Below, one piece after another: positions 1-8,870 of a stretch of DNA of 64,000 nucleotides (position 1 is its first letter; every line of letters begins with the position of its first letter). Below the pieces are notes generated by a model. The model was not told the origin of the DNA and searched no databases. It saw nothing but the letters and a program-made list of their open reading frames with translations. The position numbers and the translations under genes were made by a program. This DNA is from Prevotellaceae bacterium (lineage in GTDB: Bacteria > Bacteroidota > Bacteroidia > Bacteroidales > Paludibacteraceae), in NCBI GenBank assembly GCA_020636675.1, contig JACJXK010000010.1, positions 16,330 through 80,329 of the forward strand. The letters are read 5' to 3'.

Positions 1-1
1 C

Positions 2-148
2 ATCGCATCACTTGCCGAGTATTTTGGAGTGGAACGCCCTTCTCTTTCAAGAGCCATATCCGAGATGACTCACGATGGTATTATCGAGTTTGAAGCAGGT
101 AAAGGAAAAATTTTAAGGTATAATGATCTGAAAGAATTATTGGGATGA
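2..148 (+). CDS. Crp/Fnr-family regulator, C-terminal fragment
   Basis: The window opens inside this gene; 48 codons and a TGA remain. The visible protein (starting IASLAEYFGVERPSLSRAIS) is a helix-turn-helix of the type that ends Crp/Fnr regulators, followed by the usual wing (GIIEFEAGKGKILRYND). The effector-binding domain lies outside the window, so the ligand cannot be judged. It would bind DNA in the cytoplasm. Its stop codon is only 18 bases from the stop of the truncated integrase on the other strand. This tight convergence suggests that the deletion which removed the integrase C-terminus ended close to the end of this gene. Confidence 0.75.
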   Translation: MASLAEYFGVERPSLSRAISEMTHDGIIEFEAGKGKILRYNDLKELLG

Positions 149-165
149 AAACTAACTGTTAAAAA

Positions 166-1134
166 TTAAACCGTCATATTGTAATAACTTAATTTATTCT
201 TGTATTTCTCTATAATCATCAACGGAATATTGAAAAGAGGAACATTGTAGTTTATGCCAGTTTTTATACGCTTTCCTTTTAGCCAAAGATTTCCGTCAAA
301 CGATTGACAGATATTACTTTCAAGTAAATGAACAATATCAATGTATGATAACCCGGTATAACAAGCAAATAGAAATATATCCTTTACATGTTCTAGTCTT
401 AAACAATCAAATTGTTTTCCAATGATTGCCTCTAATTCTTTTTCGGTCAAATATCCTTTATCCACTTTCTTGACTGAAATTATATAACCTGTGAACGGAT
501 GACGTTGAATTATGCCTGTATTATGAGCAAATGTTACTATTTTTTTGAGGTATTGAATCATCTTTGCCGCTACATTATGGCTTAATCTGCATTCGGTTTT
601 TAAGAATACCTCGTAATCATTTACAAACATCAGATTCATATCTCGTAACAGCATATCCGCCATTTTATAGCGATATTTTATAAATTCGCTTACACGTTGT
701 CGTGCCAATAGGTATTTTTTATAAGTAGAATCTGATCTATCTACACCTACCAGTTTCTTTAAATCTGTGTTATGTTTATCAAAAAGAGTAAGGATAGTTT
801 CATAGGAATCATCTATGCCTAGAAAAGAGTTTTTCAGAATGTCGGAAGTAACCCCCTTGCCGCCTGCTAATAAAGTATGGTAATGAGATTTTATTTTGGC
901 TTTAATTCCATCCAATATATCATTGATCTGCCCAACTTCTTTGTTTCGTCCGACAGCTTTTCCGGCCGAAACATTCCACAAATCAGGATCAATTTCAAGT
1001 TTTGTGCTAAACTGTGCCACTTCTCCATTAACTGTTATCCGAGCAATAATAGGCATATTGCCATTTGCTTTTTGCGCGTTCCTTTTTAGAAAAAACGATA
1101 CGCTAAATGTACTTTTTGTTGTCTTCATTTTCAT
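166..1134 (-). pseudogene. Truncated tyrosine recombinase (Bacteroidota integrase)
   Basis: 322 residues resembling Bacteroidota mobile-element integrases, which usually run to about 400. In order: an N-terminal arm-binding domain (about 10-95), a SAM-like core-binding domain (about 105-215) and the start of the catalytic domain (about 225 on, with ACYTGLSYIDIVHL). The expected later HxxR motif and the nucleophilic tyrosine are missing: the reading frame ends after KNKLSYYNMTV. The first catalytic arginine position reads Ser (TGLS), as is known for the IntDOT group, so that change alone is not decay. Without the tyrosine the protein cannot cut DNA, hence pseudogene. It lies beside tRNA-Asp, a typical attachment site, and is probably the remnant of an excised or deleted element. 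Confidence 0.8.
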
Positions 1135-1230
1135 TAATTTTAATGTTACAAACCTAAATTAAAACTCTAAAAATGAGATACTTCCGACAAGGACAATATG
1201 CGACAGGAATCAGGCAATTTTGAACAATCT

Positions 1231-1263
1231 GTGACCTATTTTTAAGATTTTCTGATAGGTCAC
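1231..1263. repeat. 9-bp perfect inverted repeat upstream of integrase
   Basis: GTGACCTAT at 1231-1239 is repeated inverted as ATAGGTCAC at 1255-1263, with 15 bases between. It lies between the integrase start and the tRNA-Asp terminator. It could be an arm-type integrase site or a regulator site; the sequence alone does not decide. Confidence 0.5.
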
Positions 1264-1330
1264 GATTAAGTCATAAAAACTTGTCTTTTTTTGTCTAATC
1301 TTTGACTTTATGTGGTAAGGAGTTAGAAAC

Positions 1331-1366
1331 GAAAAAATCCTACAACCTGTTGAGATTGTAGGATTT
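1331..1366 (-). terminator. Rho-independent terminator after tRNA-Asp
   Basis: Read on the minus strand, AAATCCTACAA pairs with TTGTAGGATTT across a 10-base loop and is followed directly by a run of T. It sits about 47 bases past the 3' end of tRNA-Asp and is placed to end that transcript. Confidence 0.8.
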
Positions 1367-1412
1367 GTCTTGTTTTTGTCGCCTTTTCGGCGCGTTACAA
1401 TTGAACTTTTAG

Positions 1413-1486
1413 CGGTGCGGACGGGACTCGAACCCGTGACCCCATGCGTGACAGGCATGTATTCTAACCAACTGAACTACCGCACC
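1413..1486 (-). tRNA. tRNA-Asp (anticodon GTC)
   Basis: A 74-base cloverleaf on the minus strand. The 7-bp acceptor stem GGTGCGG/CCGCACC is perfect. The D arm reads AGTTCAGTTGGTTAGAAT, the anticodon stem CATGC/GCATG frames the loop CTGTCAC, giving anticodon GTC, and the T loop is GGTTCGAGTCC. The discriminator base is G, as expected for Asp. CCA is not encoded. The neighbouring truncated integrase suggests the tRNA 3' end served as an attachment site, but no duplicated tRNA end is visible in the window. Confidence 0.97.
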
Positions 1487-1533
1487 ATTTCTTTTTATCT
1501 TTTTACTGTGCAACTCTCTCCTGAATTGCGATG

Positions 1534-1564
1534 CAAAGATATGCGTATTTTGCCAATTGTGCAA
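1534..1564 (-). promoter_or_regulatory. Bacteroidota promoter for tRNA-Asp
   Basis: On the minus strand a -7 box TATCTTTG (1541-1534) is preceded, 20 bases upstream, by TTG (1564-1562), close to the TTTG / TAnnTTTG consensus. Transcription would start about 40 bases before the mature tRNA. Confidence 0.6.
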
Positions 1565-1604
1565 GAGGTGTAGCGACTTTTTTTTGAAAAATATTTACTT
1601 TTTT

Positions 1605-1635
1605 TGGGGAGAAAATGAAACCCAATTTCTCCCCA
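1605..1635. other. Stem-loop just after malQ
   Basis: TGGGGAGAAA (1605-1614) pairs with TTTCTCCCCA (1626-1635). It follows the amylomaltase stop by 17 bases. On the minus strand it is followed by A rather than T, so it is not a standard intrinsic terminator; it may protect the 3' end or mark an imperfect terminator. Confidence 0.4.
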
Positions 1636-1651
1636 ATCTTTTGGTGTGTGG

Positions 1652-4318
1652 TTATCTCCCTGATTGCGAGATGATAGACCTAATGTTGCTCTTGAGGACC
1701 TCATTCTTTGCCAGCTCGTCAATATTGAGGTGTAACCGATATCTCCAATAGTTGTTCGGGTTGGCAGGGTCGTTTATCCGTTCAGAGAACGTCTCTTTCC
1801 AACGTATGTTTCCGTCTATGGATATCCAGTCTTGTATTGGGAGAATAACCCACATGGACGGACAGTTCAGATGCTTCTCTATAATCTGTTGGCAGATCCA
1901 TGGCTCGCAGAACAGAGGGGCCATGCCGTATTGGTTCAGCTCGTTGTTGAAGAATCTCTGCGTACGTGCGCGGTCCTCTTCCCACCACGCCCGCATGGTG
2001 CTCATGTCGTGGGTGGATGTGGTGCATACCGACAGATACGGATTTTTTGAGAGGTCGCCGAACTCTTTGCCCATCTCTTTTGGCATCCTTTGAATCTCGA
2101 GACTAAGCATCTCCAGTTCTTTCATGACTTCCGGGACGCAGAAGGGTAGCATTCCTAAGTCTTCCCCGCAAGAAAGAAGGTTGGTGGCGTTCGTTAGAGA
2201 GGGAAGTCGTTTTAGTGCTTGTTCTTTCCAAAATTCGTCTTGTCTTTTGTAATAATAGTAATCGTATATTTTACTTAATATTTCCTTCGTTTTTATCTCC
2301 TGATGGCGGAATGCGAAACTTTGGTGGGTGGCAATCCTCGGATGGTAATGGTGCGGTTTCTCGATGTCTTCGATGAAGAGTACCTGACAAGTAAGTATCA
2401 TCAGTCCTTCCTTTATCCTGACGTCCCTCTCGTTGTCTTTCCCTGCGAATAGTTCCGTTATCTTGTGTTGGGATTTCACCGATTCCTTTAGCTCGTACCG
2501 GTCGTCGACCTTTATGAGATAATTGTCCTTCACATAGGTGGTGTCTTCTCCAAACAGAGAGTCCAGATATGCGTCTATAATATAGGGCTGACAGAAGTGC
2601 TCGTTGTTGAAGTTTAGTCCGAATTTCTTTATTTCGGTCTCTGTCATTGGCAAGGAAGGGGAAAACTGGCCTAAAAGACCTATTGTCTGGTCGGTCGGTA
2701 TTCTGAAGATTCTAAAAAAGCCCAAAATATGGTCTATGCGATAAGCGTCAAAATATTCGGACATTTTCTCGAAGCGGAGTTTCCACCAACGGTATCCGTC
2801 TTTTTCCATCTCTTTCCAATTATAGATAGGAAATCCCCAGTTTTGACCTGTTCTGGAAAAATCGTCAGGCGGTGCGCCTGCTTGTCCGTTGCAGTCGAAT
2901 AGGTTTGGATACATCCATGTCTCCACGCTGTGGCGGTTCACTCCGATTGGAATGTCTCCTTTTATGGACACACCTATGCTGTGTGCATACTCTATGGCCT
3001 CCTTCAGTTGCTTATGCAGGTGGTATTGTATGAAAATGTGAAATCCCAGTTCGTTTTTATCCTTGCTCTTCTTCTCGAAATATTTGGAGACCTTCTCTTT
3101 GGCGTATATGCTGTCTTTCTTCCATTGTGAGAAGTCTGAAGTTCCAAATTTGTCTCTCAGTAGGCAGAATACGGCGTATGGCTTTAGCCAATATTCATTT
3201 TCTTTGTAGAAGGATAAGAAATGCTCGTCTTGGAAGGTGCTTTTCTTCTGCTTGTCATACAGTTCTTTCAAAAATTCGAATTTGTACTTGATCGTGTTTC
3301 CGTAGTCCACGAACTTATGCGAATTGAGCTCTTCTTTTTCCGTCTCGTATTTCTGGACGTCGTCTATTTCCCCTATCTTTTCCAACGAGATGTAGATGGG
3401 GTGTAACGCAAATACGGAGATGGCGCTGTATGGATAGGAATCTTTCCATGTCTTCGTAATCGAAGTGTCGTTGATGGGAAGTGTCTGTATGATTTTTTGT
3501 CCGCAAGAAGAGACCCAATCGGCCATTTCTTTCAGGTCGGAGAACTCGCCGCAACCAAAGCTACTTTGTGTCCGTAGTGAAAAAACAGGGACCGAAGTGC
3601 CTGCTCCTTTGAAATCTGGCTGGTTGAATCTTGGCTCGTTGTCGTTTATGATGATGGCGTCGATGATGTGTGTCAGGGTGGGGTTTATGTATCTGTTTGA
3701 TCCCTCCTCCCAGCAAATCACGGTTTCATTTTTCTTGTCGAATATGACGTATTTGTATTCGAGTGGAAAGTTTATTTTGCTGGCGTCAGCTATGTGTGTG
3801 TAGTTGGGGTAGCGGCTGCCGTCCATCTCGACCATGTCCGCTTCCACCCATGTGCCTAAAATGGCGGTGTCTCCGCTAATGGCTAGACTGTAATTTCTGT
3901 CTATCTTGTCCGATTGAGTGTTGAATATGATGGGTATGTGCGTGTCGTCGATCCGATTGCTTATGTGGGAATGGTTGCGAAGTGCATTGGCAAATACGGC
4001 AGACCTCATTGCTTTGGATATCACCCTGTTTTCGGAAAAAGTGTCGAATACCAGCGGACTCTTTATTCTGCTGTTTGGCAACTGAAATGGTCGTGATAGA
4101 GGTTGCTCCGTTTTGACTAATTCGCCATCCCTTTTTACGAGATAATAGTATTGGAAGTCGGATGTGGGTGTGTTGATGGTGATTTTCCATCCTGAGTTCC
4201 GATATGCCATGGGCAAAGGATTCCCCTCCCGATCTTTTAGTTCGTCAATGTCTCCTGTTATATATACGTTCTCACCGAGAAGAGTGTCGCACCGAAGTGT
4301 AAATGTTATAGATATCAT
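1652..4318 (-). CDS. malQ: 4-alpha-glucanotransferase (amylomaltase) with two CBM20 domains
   Basis: 888 residues. It moves alpha-1,4-glucan segments between maltodextrins and releases glucose, acting in cytoplasmic maltodextrin and glycogen turnover. Two starch-binding CBM20 domains come first (about 1-110, ENVYITGDIDEL; about 120-250, SLAISGDTAILGTW), then a GH77 barrel. GH77 landmarks are visible: the nucleophile region FDAYRIDHILGFFRIFRIP, the acid/base region SCGEDLGMLP, and TSTHDMSTMRAWW with the third aspartate. The tandem CBM20 layout is that of plant DPE2 and Bacteroidota enzymes rather than the short E. coli MalQ. There is no signal peptide. The start is an ATG with a -7 box about 30 bases upstream. 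It is transcribed alone towards tRNA-Asp. Confidence 0.95.
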   Translation of the reverse strand: MISITFTLRCDTLLGENVYITGDIDELKDREGNPLPMAYRNSGWKITINTPTSDFQYYYLVKRDGELVKTEQPLSRPFQLPNSRIKSPLVFDTFSENRVISKAMRSAVFANALRNHSHISNRIDDTHIPIIFNTQSDKIDRNYSLAISGDTAILGTWVEADMVEMDGSRYPNYTHIADASKINFPLEYKYVIFDKKNETVICWEEGSNRYINPTLTHIIDAIIINDNEPRFNQPDFKGAGTSVPVFSLRTQSSFGCGEFSDLKEMADWVSSCGQKIIQTLPINDTSITKTWKDSYPYSAISVFALHPIYISLEKIGEIDDVQKYETEKEELNSHKFVDYGNTIKYKFEFLKELYDKQKKSTFQDEHFLSFYKENEYWLKPYAVFCLLRDKFGTSDFSQWKKDSIYAKEKVSKYFEKKSKDKNELGFHIFIQYHLHKQLKEAIEYAHSIGVSIKGDIPIGVNRHSVETWMYPNLFDCNGQAGAPPDDFSRTGQNWGFPIYNWKEMEKDGYRWWKLRFEKMSEYFDAYRIDHILGFFRIFRIPTDQTIGLLGQFSPSLPMTETEIKKFGLNFNNEHFCQPYIIDAYLDSLFGEDTTYVKDNYLIKVDDRYELKESVKSQHKITELFAGKDNERDVRIKEGLMILTCQVLFIEDIEKPHHYHPRIATHQSFAFRHQEIKTKEILSKIYDYYYYKRQDEFWKEQALKRLPSLTNATNLLSCGEDLGMLPFCVPEVMKELEMLSLEIQRMPKEMGKEFGDLSKNPYLSVCTTSTHDMSTMRAWWEEDRARTQRFFNNELNQYGMAPLFCEPWICQQIIEKHLNCPSMWVILPIQDWISIDGNIRWKETFSERINDPANPNNYWRYRLHLNIDELAKNEVLKSNIRSIISQSGR

Positions 4319-4349
4319 GCTCGTTGTTTTTTTTAATGACGGTCTTTCC

Positions 4350-4357
4350 CAAAGATA
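4350..4357 (-). promoter_or_regulatory. -7 box of the malQ promoter
   Basis: TATCTTTG on the minus strand, 32 bases before the malQ ATG, matching TAnnTTTG. No good -33 TTTG was found at the usual spacing. Confidence 0.5.
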
Positions 4358-4684
4358 ATAATAAGAATTGACAATAACGAGGGCTCTTATGTGTTTAATT
4401 TTGCTTTTCCTGGCCCAAAAGGAGCACAGATTGAATGGTTGTCTGGAATGGAGAAAAACGGGAGACTATAAAAAACAAATTGCTAAAGGTCAAGGCATCT
4501 TTTTTAAGAATCAATCCATCCAATCGGGATGGGTCTGTCGACAGAAAAGGAAGACGGGACGACATTCCATAGAATTGCGCCGAGGATTTCCGCTGTCGTA
4601 TTTTTTTGACATGATTTGTCGGATAAAACAGTTTCTTTTTCAAAAACACCTCACCATCATCGGCAGGAGGATGTCTGTAATCTT
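4358..4684. other. Intergenic, no gene seen
   Basis: No convincing coding frame. The stretch GCTAAAGGTCAAGGCATCTTTTTT near 4482-4505 faintly resembles the left end of the large repeats at 40167 and 53915, so this may be a decayed copy, but the remainder does not align by eye. Confidence 0.3.
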
Positions 4685-4717
4685 AAAAGAGGGAATCGCT
4701 AAAGTTGCGACTCCCTC
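4685..4717 (-). terminator. Terminator after the vWA/DUF3883 gene
   Basis: Minus strand: GAGGGAGTCG pairs with CGATTCCCTC over a 9-base loop, with one G-T pair, followed by TTTT. It lies just past the stop at 4730. Confidence 0.75.
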
Positions 4718-4729
4718 TGTCTTTCATGT

Positions 4730-6334
4730 CTACCCAATGAGAGTGAACATGACACGTTCTGATTTGACTTTCTGGTTTTTCTGGGCATAAGGCCTCACTC
4801 TGCCGTTCAGAATCCATCCCATCAGATTGTCTATGATCGTTGTCTTTGGACTTCCGTTTATGTCGTTGACTAAATAGACCTGGTAGTTGCGGTTGTTTTC
4901 CAAACATAGCTCCCACTCCTGTTTGGTGAGGAAGAATGTTTTGCTGGAGTCGACTTTGCCTTTGCATGCGATGTAGTACTCTATGTTCTCGTTGTCGAAC
5001 ATAATCTCGAAGTCATAGCCCTTTTCCTGCTTTTCCGTCTTGTTTGTCCAGTTGACACGGTCGGGATATTTTTTTTGAAGCAGCTGGTAGACAATCTCCT
5101 CGCTTTTTTGCGAGGTGCGGTGAATCTTCTCCTTGTCTTCTAATAGAATGACCTCCTCATCAATCTGCTTAAGTTTGCTAATCTCCTCCTTGTCTGCCTC
5201 CTGAACAGACAGAAGTGCTTTTATCTTGTTTTCTTTCTCCGTCACTAGAGATTCCAACTTTTCGATTTCCGCTTGCGCGTTTCTGTTGATCTCCTTCAAC
5301 TCTTCTACCTTCTTCAGTGATTCTTTCCCTGCATTCCTCAACTTCTCAATCTCCTCGTTCTTCTCTTTCTCTTTGTTTAAAAAATCATGGATGGTTTTTA
5401 TGTTTTCGTTGAGGATGTTGCTTATCTCCGTGTTTTTTGCCTCAATTTGCTTGATGGCGTCTGTCTTGTCATCTTCTTTGTTTTCGGATGCGAATAGTTT
5501 GGAGTCGATGGGCGCGTTGTCTTCAAAAATGACGACCGTTTTTTTCTGTGTCGGTTGGGTCATTTCTGCCTTTGGTGTGATTCCGACTTTTGGAGCCTCT
5601 GTCTTGATTGCTGTTTGGATGGGTTCCGTGTCCTTTCCCTTCTTTTCTGCCGCTTCTGTTGTTTGTGTGGATGTTTGCTCCTGTTTTACCTCGGTGGCAA
5701 ACTCTTCTTTTTTCTCTGGGGTGCTTTCTCCGTTTGTTTTCTCCGCATTAGCAACGGAATTCAGAGACTCTTTTCCGTTCAGAATGTCGATGAGAGGTTG
5801 TAATGTGGTCTTTGTTGCAAGACGGTCTCCGCTGTTTTCCAACGCAAGATTGCAAAATACGCCATTGCTTATGTTCGCCACTTTTTGAGCCATCTTCTCT
5901 TCAAATCCGGTTAGTCCGAGCCCGATGACGTTTACTTGTATTGATCCGTCTTTTTTTGATTTCTCCACCTCAAATTCGTAGTTCCCTCCGTCTGTTTCCA
6001 TTCCGGCTGTGACTAGGATGATTCGTTTCTTATCAGCATCACGTCCTTTCATTGCGGCTAATGATTTTTGCACTGTGTAGCCGATAGGGGAGCCTCCGTT
6101 AGGAATGGGCAGTTTTTCTATCTTTTCGGAAAAATCGTGTTCGTTTGTCAGCCCCAGATCTATGGAGTTGATGACAATCGGTGACTTTACGATGGAAAGA
6201 AATGTCCTCAACCCTATTGGATCCGAGAAATTTAGAAGAGGAATGATTTCGTCTTTTATGGCTTTCTGCGCGATAGGGAGCTTCTTGCTCATGTTGTCTG
6301 AAATGTCAATCAGAAAATCGGTAATTGTACTCAT
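4730..6334 (-). CDS. vWA - coiled coil - DUF3883 (NOV C-terminal-like) protein
   Basis: 534 residues from the ATG at 6334; a longer frame exists, but only this start places the vWA domain at the N-terminus (MSTITDFLIDISDNMSKK). Residues 1-190 form a von Willebrand A domain with a MIDAS-like DISDNMS. A Thr/Glu/Lys-rich linker and a strong coiled coil follow (about 285-400). The end (about 411-534) resembles the DUF3883 restriction-endonuclease-like fold: EEIVYQLLQKKYPDRVNW, GYDFEI, then FFLTKQEWELC and YQVYLV. The usual ExK of that fold reads ACK (residues 456-458), so the first catalytic acid of the pair is lost. No signal peptide. DUF3883 proteins are often linked to restriction and other defence, but no defence partner is visible here. 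Function unknown. Confidence 0.7.
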   Translation of the reverse strand: MSTITDFLIDISDNMSKKLPIAQKAIKDEIIPLLNFSDPIGLRTFLSIVKSPIVINSIDLGLTNEHDFSEKIEKLPIPNGGSPIGYTVQKSLAAMKGRDADKKRIILVTAGMETDGGNYEFEVEKSKKDGSIQVNVIGLGLTGFEEKMAQKVANISNGVFCNLALENSGDRLATKTTLQPLIDILNGKESLNSVANAEKTNGESTPEKKEEFATEVKQEQTSTQTTEAAEKKGKDTEPIQTAIKTEAPKVGITPKAEMTQPTQKKTVVIFEDNAPIDSKLFASENKEDDKTDAIKQIEAKNTEISNILNENIKTIHDFLNKEKEKNEEIEKLRNAGKESLKKVEELKEINRNAQAEIEKLESLVTEKENKIKALLSVQEADKEEISKLKQIDEEVILLEDKEKIHRTSQKSEEIVYQLLQKKYPDRVNWTNKTEKQEKGYDFEIMFDNENIEYYIACKGKVDSSKTFFLTKQEWELCLENNRNYQVYLVNDINGSPKTTIIDNLMGWILNGRVRPYAQKNQKVKSERVMFTLIG

Positions 6335-6494
6335 GCTGTTTGCTTTTTTTGTGTTTTTTACGTTTAAGGTTGTTTTTTCGCCTCTTAAAAACGTTTTAAA
6401 ATTACACAAAAAGGGTAGATTGTCAACGCAAACTTGAAGAAGAAAAACATGTTATGCAATACAAAAGGGAGGCTTTTCTGATTCCCGAGTTCTG

Positions 6495-7922
6495 TCAATA
6501 AGCCTTTTCTTCTCCTCTCAACATATTAACGACGGTAAGTATGATGATTTTCAAATCCAACCAGAATGTCCAATTCTCTATATACCAGACATCTCGTTTT
6601 ACGCGGCCTTCCATCTCTTCGATGGTTTTTGTCTCTCCTCTAAATCCAGTTACTTGTGCCCAACCTGTGATGCCTGGTTTGGCGTAGTGCCGTACCATGT
6701 ACTCGTTAATGAGTTCCGAATACATTTGCGTATGTTTCAACATGTGCGGACGAGGACCCACGATGGACATGTTTCCGATGAATACATTGACGAATTGTGG
6801 CATTTCGTCCAAGTTCGTTTTCCGTAAAAATGCGCCTATCCTTGTGATTCTGGCATCACCTTTGGTGGCTTGTTTCGTGTCTGAGTCTTTGTTGATCCTC
6901 ATCGTTCTGAATTTCAGACAGGTGAAGTCTTTTCCGTTCTTTCCTGTGCGTACCTGTTTGAAAAATATAGGGCCGGAAGACGTTGCCTTTATGATGCTGC
7001 CTATGATGACATAAAGGAACGGAAATGCGAAAGTTAGAAAAGAGGCGGAGGCGAGAATGTCGAAAGTTCTCTTCGCCAGTTTGTTTTGTGGACTGAGAAG
7101 AGGCTCGTCCCTAAGAGAAATGATAGGGATGGCATCGGAGACGTCGCCTAAAAAGGTCAGAGACACCTGCTTTTTTATGAATCGTTTGAAGTCGGGCACG
7201 ATGAAGCACCTGATCATGTTTTTTTCCGCATATCTAATGATTGGAAGCACTTTCCTGTCTTCCCCCGCAGGAAGAGCGCAGAAAATCTCGTCGACATCGT
7301 TCGTCGCGACAAATTCGTAGACGTCGTTTATTGTCCCTTTTACGAGACTGTCTGCAACTTTGTAGTCGGATTTGTCCCTGTCGTCGAAGAATCCCAAAAA
7401 TTTATATCCGTAGAAGGTGTTCATGCTGATGGTCCGGTATAGCTCGTTGGCGATGGAGCCGGCGCCGAGAATTATGACCCGTTTGTAGTTGTTTCCCTTG
7501 CTTCTGTAATGTTTTAATATGATTCTGGCACAGATGCGCCAAAATGATGTGCTACAAAAGAACATGGATATAAATAGAATCCAATAGAGATTGGAAAATA
7601 TGTCGAAGTCGTTCAGAAAGGTGACAATCATCAGTAACATGAGAGAAAACAGTACGCAGGTTTTTGTCACTTTGTTGAGTATGTTCTCAATGTTGACAAT
7701 CCTTTGGTCCAAAATGATTCCTACGTAAGAAAGACTGATGGTGTAGGAGAGGTTGATCAATACAAAATAGGATCTTGGTATTGTCCTTATCAATTCGTGG
7801 ATGTTGTATTCCTTCTCTGATATGGCAAATGTGAAGATGAAGCATGCGTTAAGGAGTAGGAATTCTCCAAACGCAACTAAATTTTTTATAGTGACAATGT
7901 TATGCTCTTTATTTGTTTCCAT
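6495..7922 (-). CDS. Polyprenyl glycosylphosphotransferase (initiating sugar-1-P transferase)
   Basis: 475 residues. Enzymes of this family load the first sugar phosphate from a nucleotide sugar onto undecaprenyl phosphate in the inner membrane, starting capsule or exopolysaccharide repeat units. Hydrophobic segments fill residues 1-130. A Rossmann-like CoA-binding_3 domain follows (IILGAGSIANELYRTI), then another membrane segment after KRTFDILASASF. The catalytic bacterial sugar transferase domain ends the protein: GPIFFKQVRTGKNGK, LKFRTM, LRKTNLDEMPQFVNV, MSIVGPRP and KPGITGWAQV. It resembles the WcaJ / UDP-glucose carrier transferase group, but the sugar cannot be assigned by eye. No glycosyltransferases flank it; the SLBB/Wzz export pair lies 36 kb away. 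Confidence 0.9.
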   Translation of the reverse strand: METNKEHNIVTIKNLVAFGEFLLLNACFIFTFAISEKEYNIHELIRTIPRSYFVLINLSYTISLSYVGIILDQRIVNIENILNKVTKTCVLFSLMLLMIVTFLNDFDIFSNLYWILFISMFFCSTSFWRICARIILKHYRSKGNNYKRVIILGAGSIANELYRTISMNTFYGYKFLGFFDDRDKSDYKVADSLVKGTINDVYEFVATNDVDEIFCALPAGEDRKVLPIIRYAEKNMIRCFIVPDFKRFIKKQVSLTFLGDVSDAIPIISLRDEPLLSPQNKLAKRTFDILASASFLTFAFPFLYVIIGSIIKATSSGPIFFKQVRTGKNGKDFTCLKFRTMRINKDSDTKQATKGDARITRIGAFLRKTNLDEMPQFVNVFIGNMSIVGPRPHMLKHTQMYSELINEYMVRHYAKPGITGWAQVTGFRGETKTIEEMEGRVKRDVWYIENWTFWLDLKIIILTVVNMLRGEEKAY

Positions 7923-7972
7923 TCTTTGTTCCTTAGAATCTCATCCTATTTTGATATAAATTTACGGAACTG

Positions 7973-7980
7973 CAAAAATA
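7973..7980 (-). promoter_or_regulatory. -7 box upstream of the sugar transferase
   Basis: TATTTTTG on the minus strand, about 50 bases before the ATG; fits TAnnTTTG. No clear -33 element. Confidence 0.4.
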
Positions 7981-8065
7981 AAAAAAAAATCTAAGAATCA
8001 TGGAAAAACTGAATGGAATGAATGCCTGAACTCTTAGTTGGTGGAATGAACGTATGCCTGAAAAG

Positions 8066-8103
8066 AGAAAATCCCTGATTGTCAAAATGATAATCAGGGA
8101 CTT
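8066..8103 (-). terminator. Terminator after the outer-membrane barrel gene
   Basis: Minus strand: TCCCTGATT pairs perfectly with AATCAGGGA over an 11-base loop and is followed by TTTTCTCTTTT. Confidence 0.85.
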
Positions 8104-8141
8104 TTGGTGAAATCCTATTTGAAGAAATGTCTCTTATGAAG

Positions 8142-8822
8142 TTAGAATGACCATCCTAATCTCAAAGAAGGAACAATGTAAGGTGCGAAGTCAATGGTTG
8201 ATTCATCAACGTCTGATGTTACTTTTGTGGTTTTCCCGTTGATGGTTGTTTCTACTTCTTTGTCTTTGTTGACAGTTCCCTTCAGGCCGATACCGAATTC
8301 GATTCCTGCATAAAGATGTTCTGCAAAATAGTAGTTGAATCCGGCAAAAGCGTTGATGCCAAAAGTATTGAGAGGTTTATTCCCGTTTGTTGTCACCACT
8401 TTCGCGTTTTCGCCTTCTATCGTAGTTTTATCTCCTTCGAAAGCGAATAGAAGTTCGCCGCCGATGTAAGGGGTTAGTCTGCTGGTGCCTTCCATTGCGT
8501 AAGAGACTCCAGGAGTCAACGATAATTGTCTTGTGGTAGTTGTGGTTTTGGTTCCGTCATCTTCGCTTTTTTCGCTGTTAATGCCGAATCCCAGCCCTAG
8601 TCTTAGGCTGAATTTGTCGTTGAGGGCATAGATTCCTTTCAATTGTCCACCTTCGAGAGCAACGGAGTTGCTGGTAGAAAGAGGAGCGTAACAAACTTCA
8701 GTGGAGAATGTTCCTGCTTCTGGTTTGTAGCCTTTTGAAGCTGCAGACTCTTGTTGTTCTTCCTGTGCATGGATGGTGCTTGTTGCAAGCATCGCTAGTG
8801 CGATCAAAATGTACTTTTTCAT
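8142..8822 (-). CDS. Outer-membrane beta-barrel protein
   Basis: 226 residues with a clear signal peptide (MKKYILIALAMLATSTIHAQ). The mature part alternates polar and hydrophobic residues, with repeated strand-like segments (FSLRLGLGFGI, SLTPGVSYAM, LTPYIGGELLFAF, NAFAGFNYYFAEHLYAGIEFGIGL) and ends in an aromatic residue, RLGWSF, the usual barrel assembly signal. This fits the small porin-like outer-membrane proteins of Bacteroidota. Ligand and role are unknown. It is transcribed alone, with its own -7 box and terminator. Confidence 0.85.
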   Translation of the reverse strand: MKKYILIALAMLATSTIHAQEEQQESAASKGYKPEAGTFSTEVCYAPLSTSNSVALEGGQLKGIYALNDKFSLRLGLGFGINSEKSEDDGTKTTTTTRQLSLTPGVSYAMEGTSRLTPYIGGELLFAFEGDKTTIEGENAKVVTTNGNKPLNTFGINAFAGFNYYFAEHLYAGIEFGIGLKGTVNKDKEVETTINGKTTKVTSDVDESTIDFAPYIVPSLRLGWSF

Positions 8823-8862
8823 CTTTTTTTTTGTTTTGTATAAGAGTTTAATAAAAATTGTG

Positions 8863-8870
8863 CAAAGATA
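8863..8870 (-). promoter_or_regulatory. -7 box of the outer-membrane barrel gene
   Basis: TATCTTTG on the minus strand, about 40 bases before the start codon. No -33 TTTG at the normal spacing. Confidence 0.5.

Noticed and set aside
4395..4649. Minus-strand frame of 84 codons between malQ and the vWA gene
   Set aside because: No recognisable domain, no promoter, and low-complexity residues; gap lies beyond a clear terminator. More likely chance.
4730..6334. Calling the vWA/DUF3883 gene part of a defence island
   Set aside because: Neighbours are amylomaltase and a sugar transferase, with separate transcription signals. No restriction, toxin or helicase gene is nearby.
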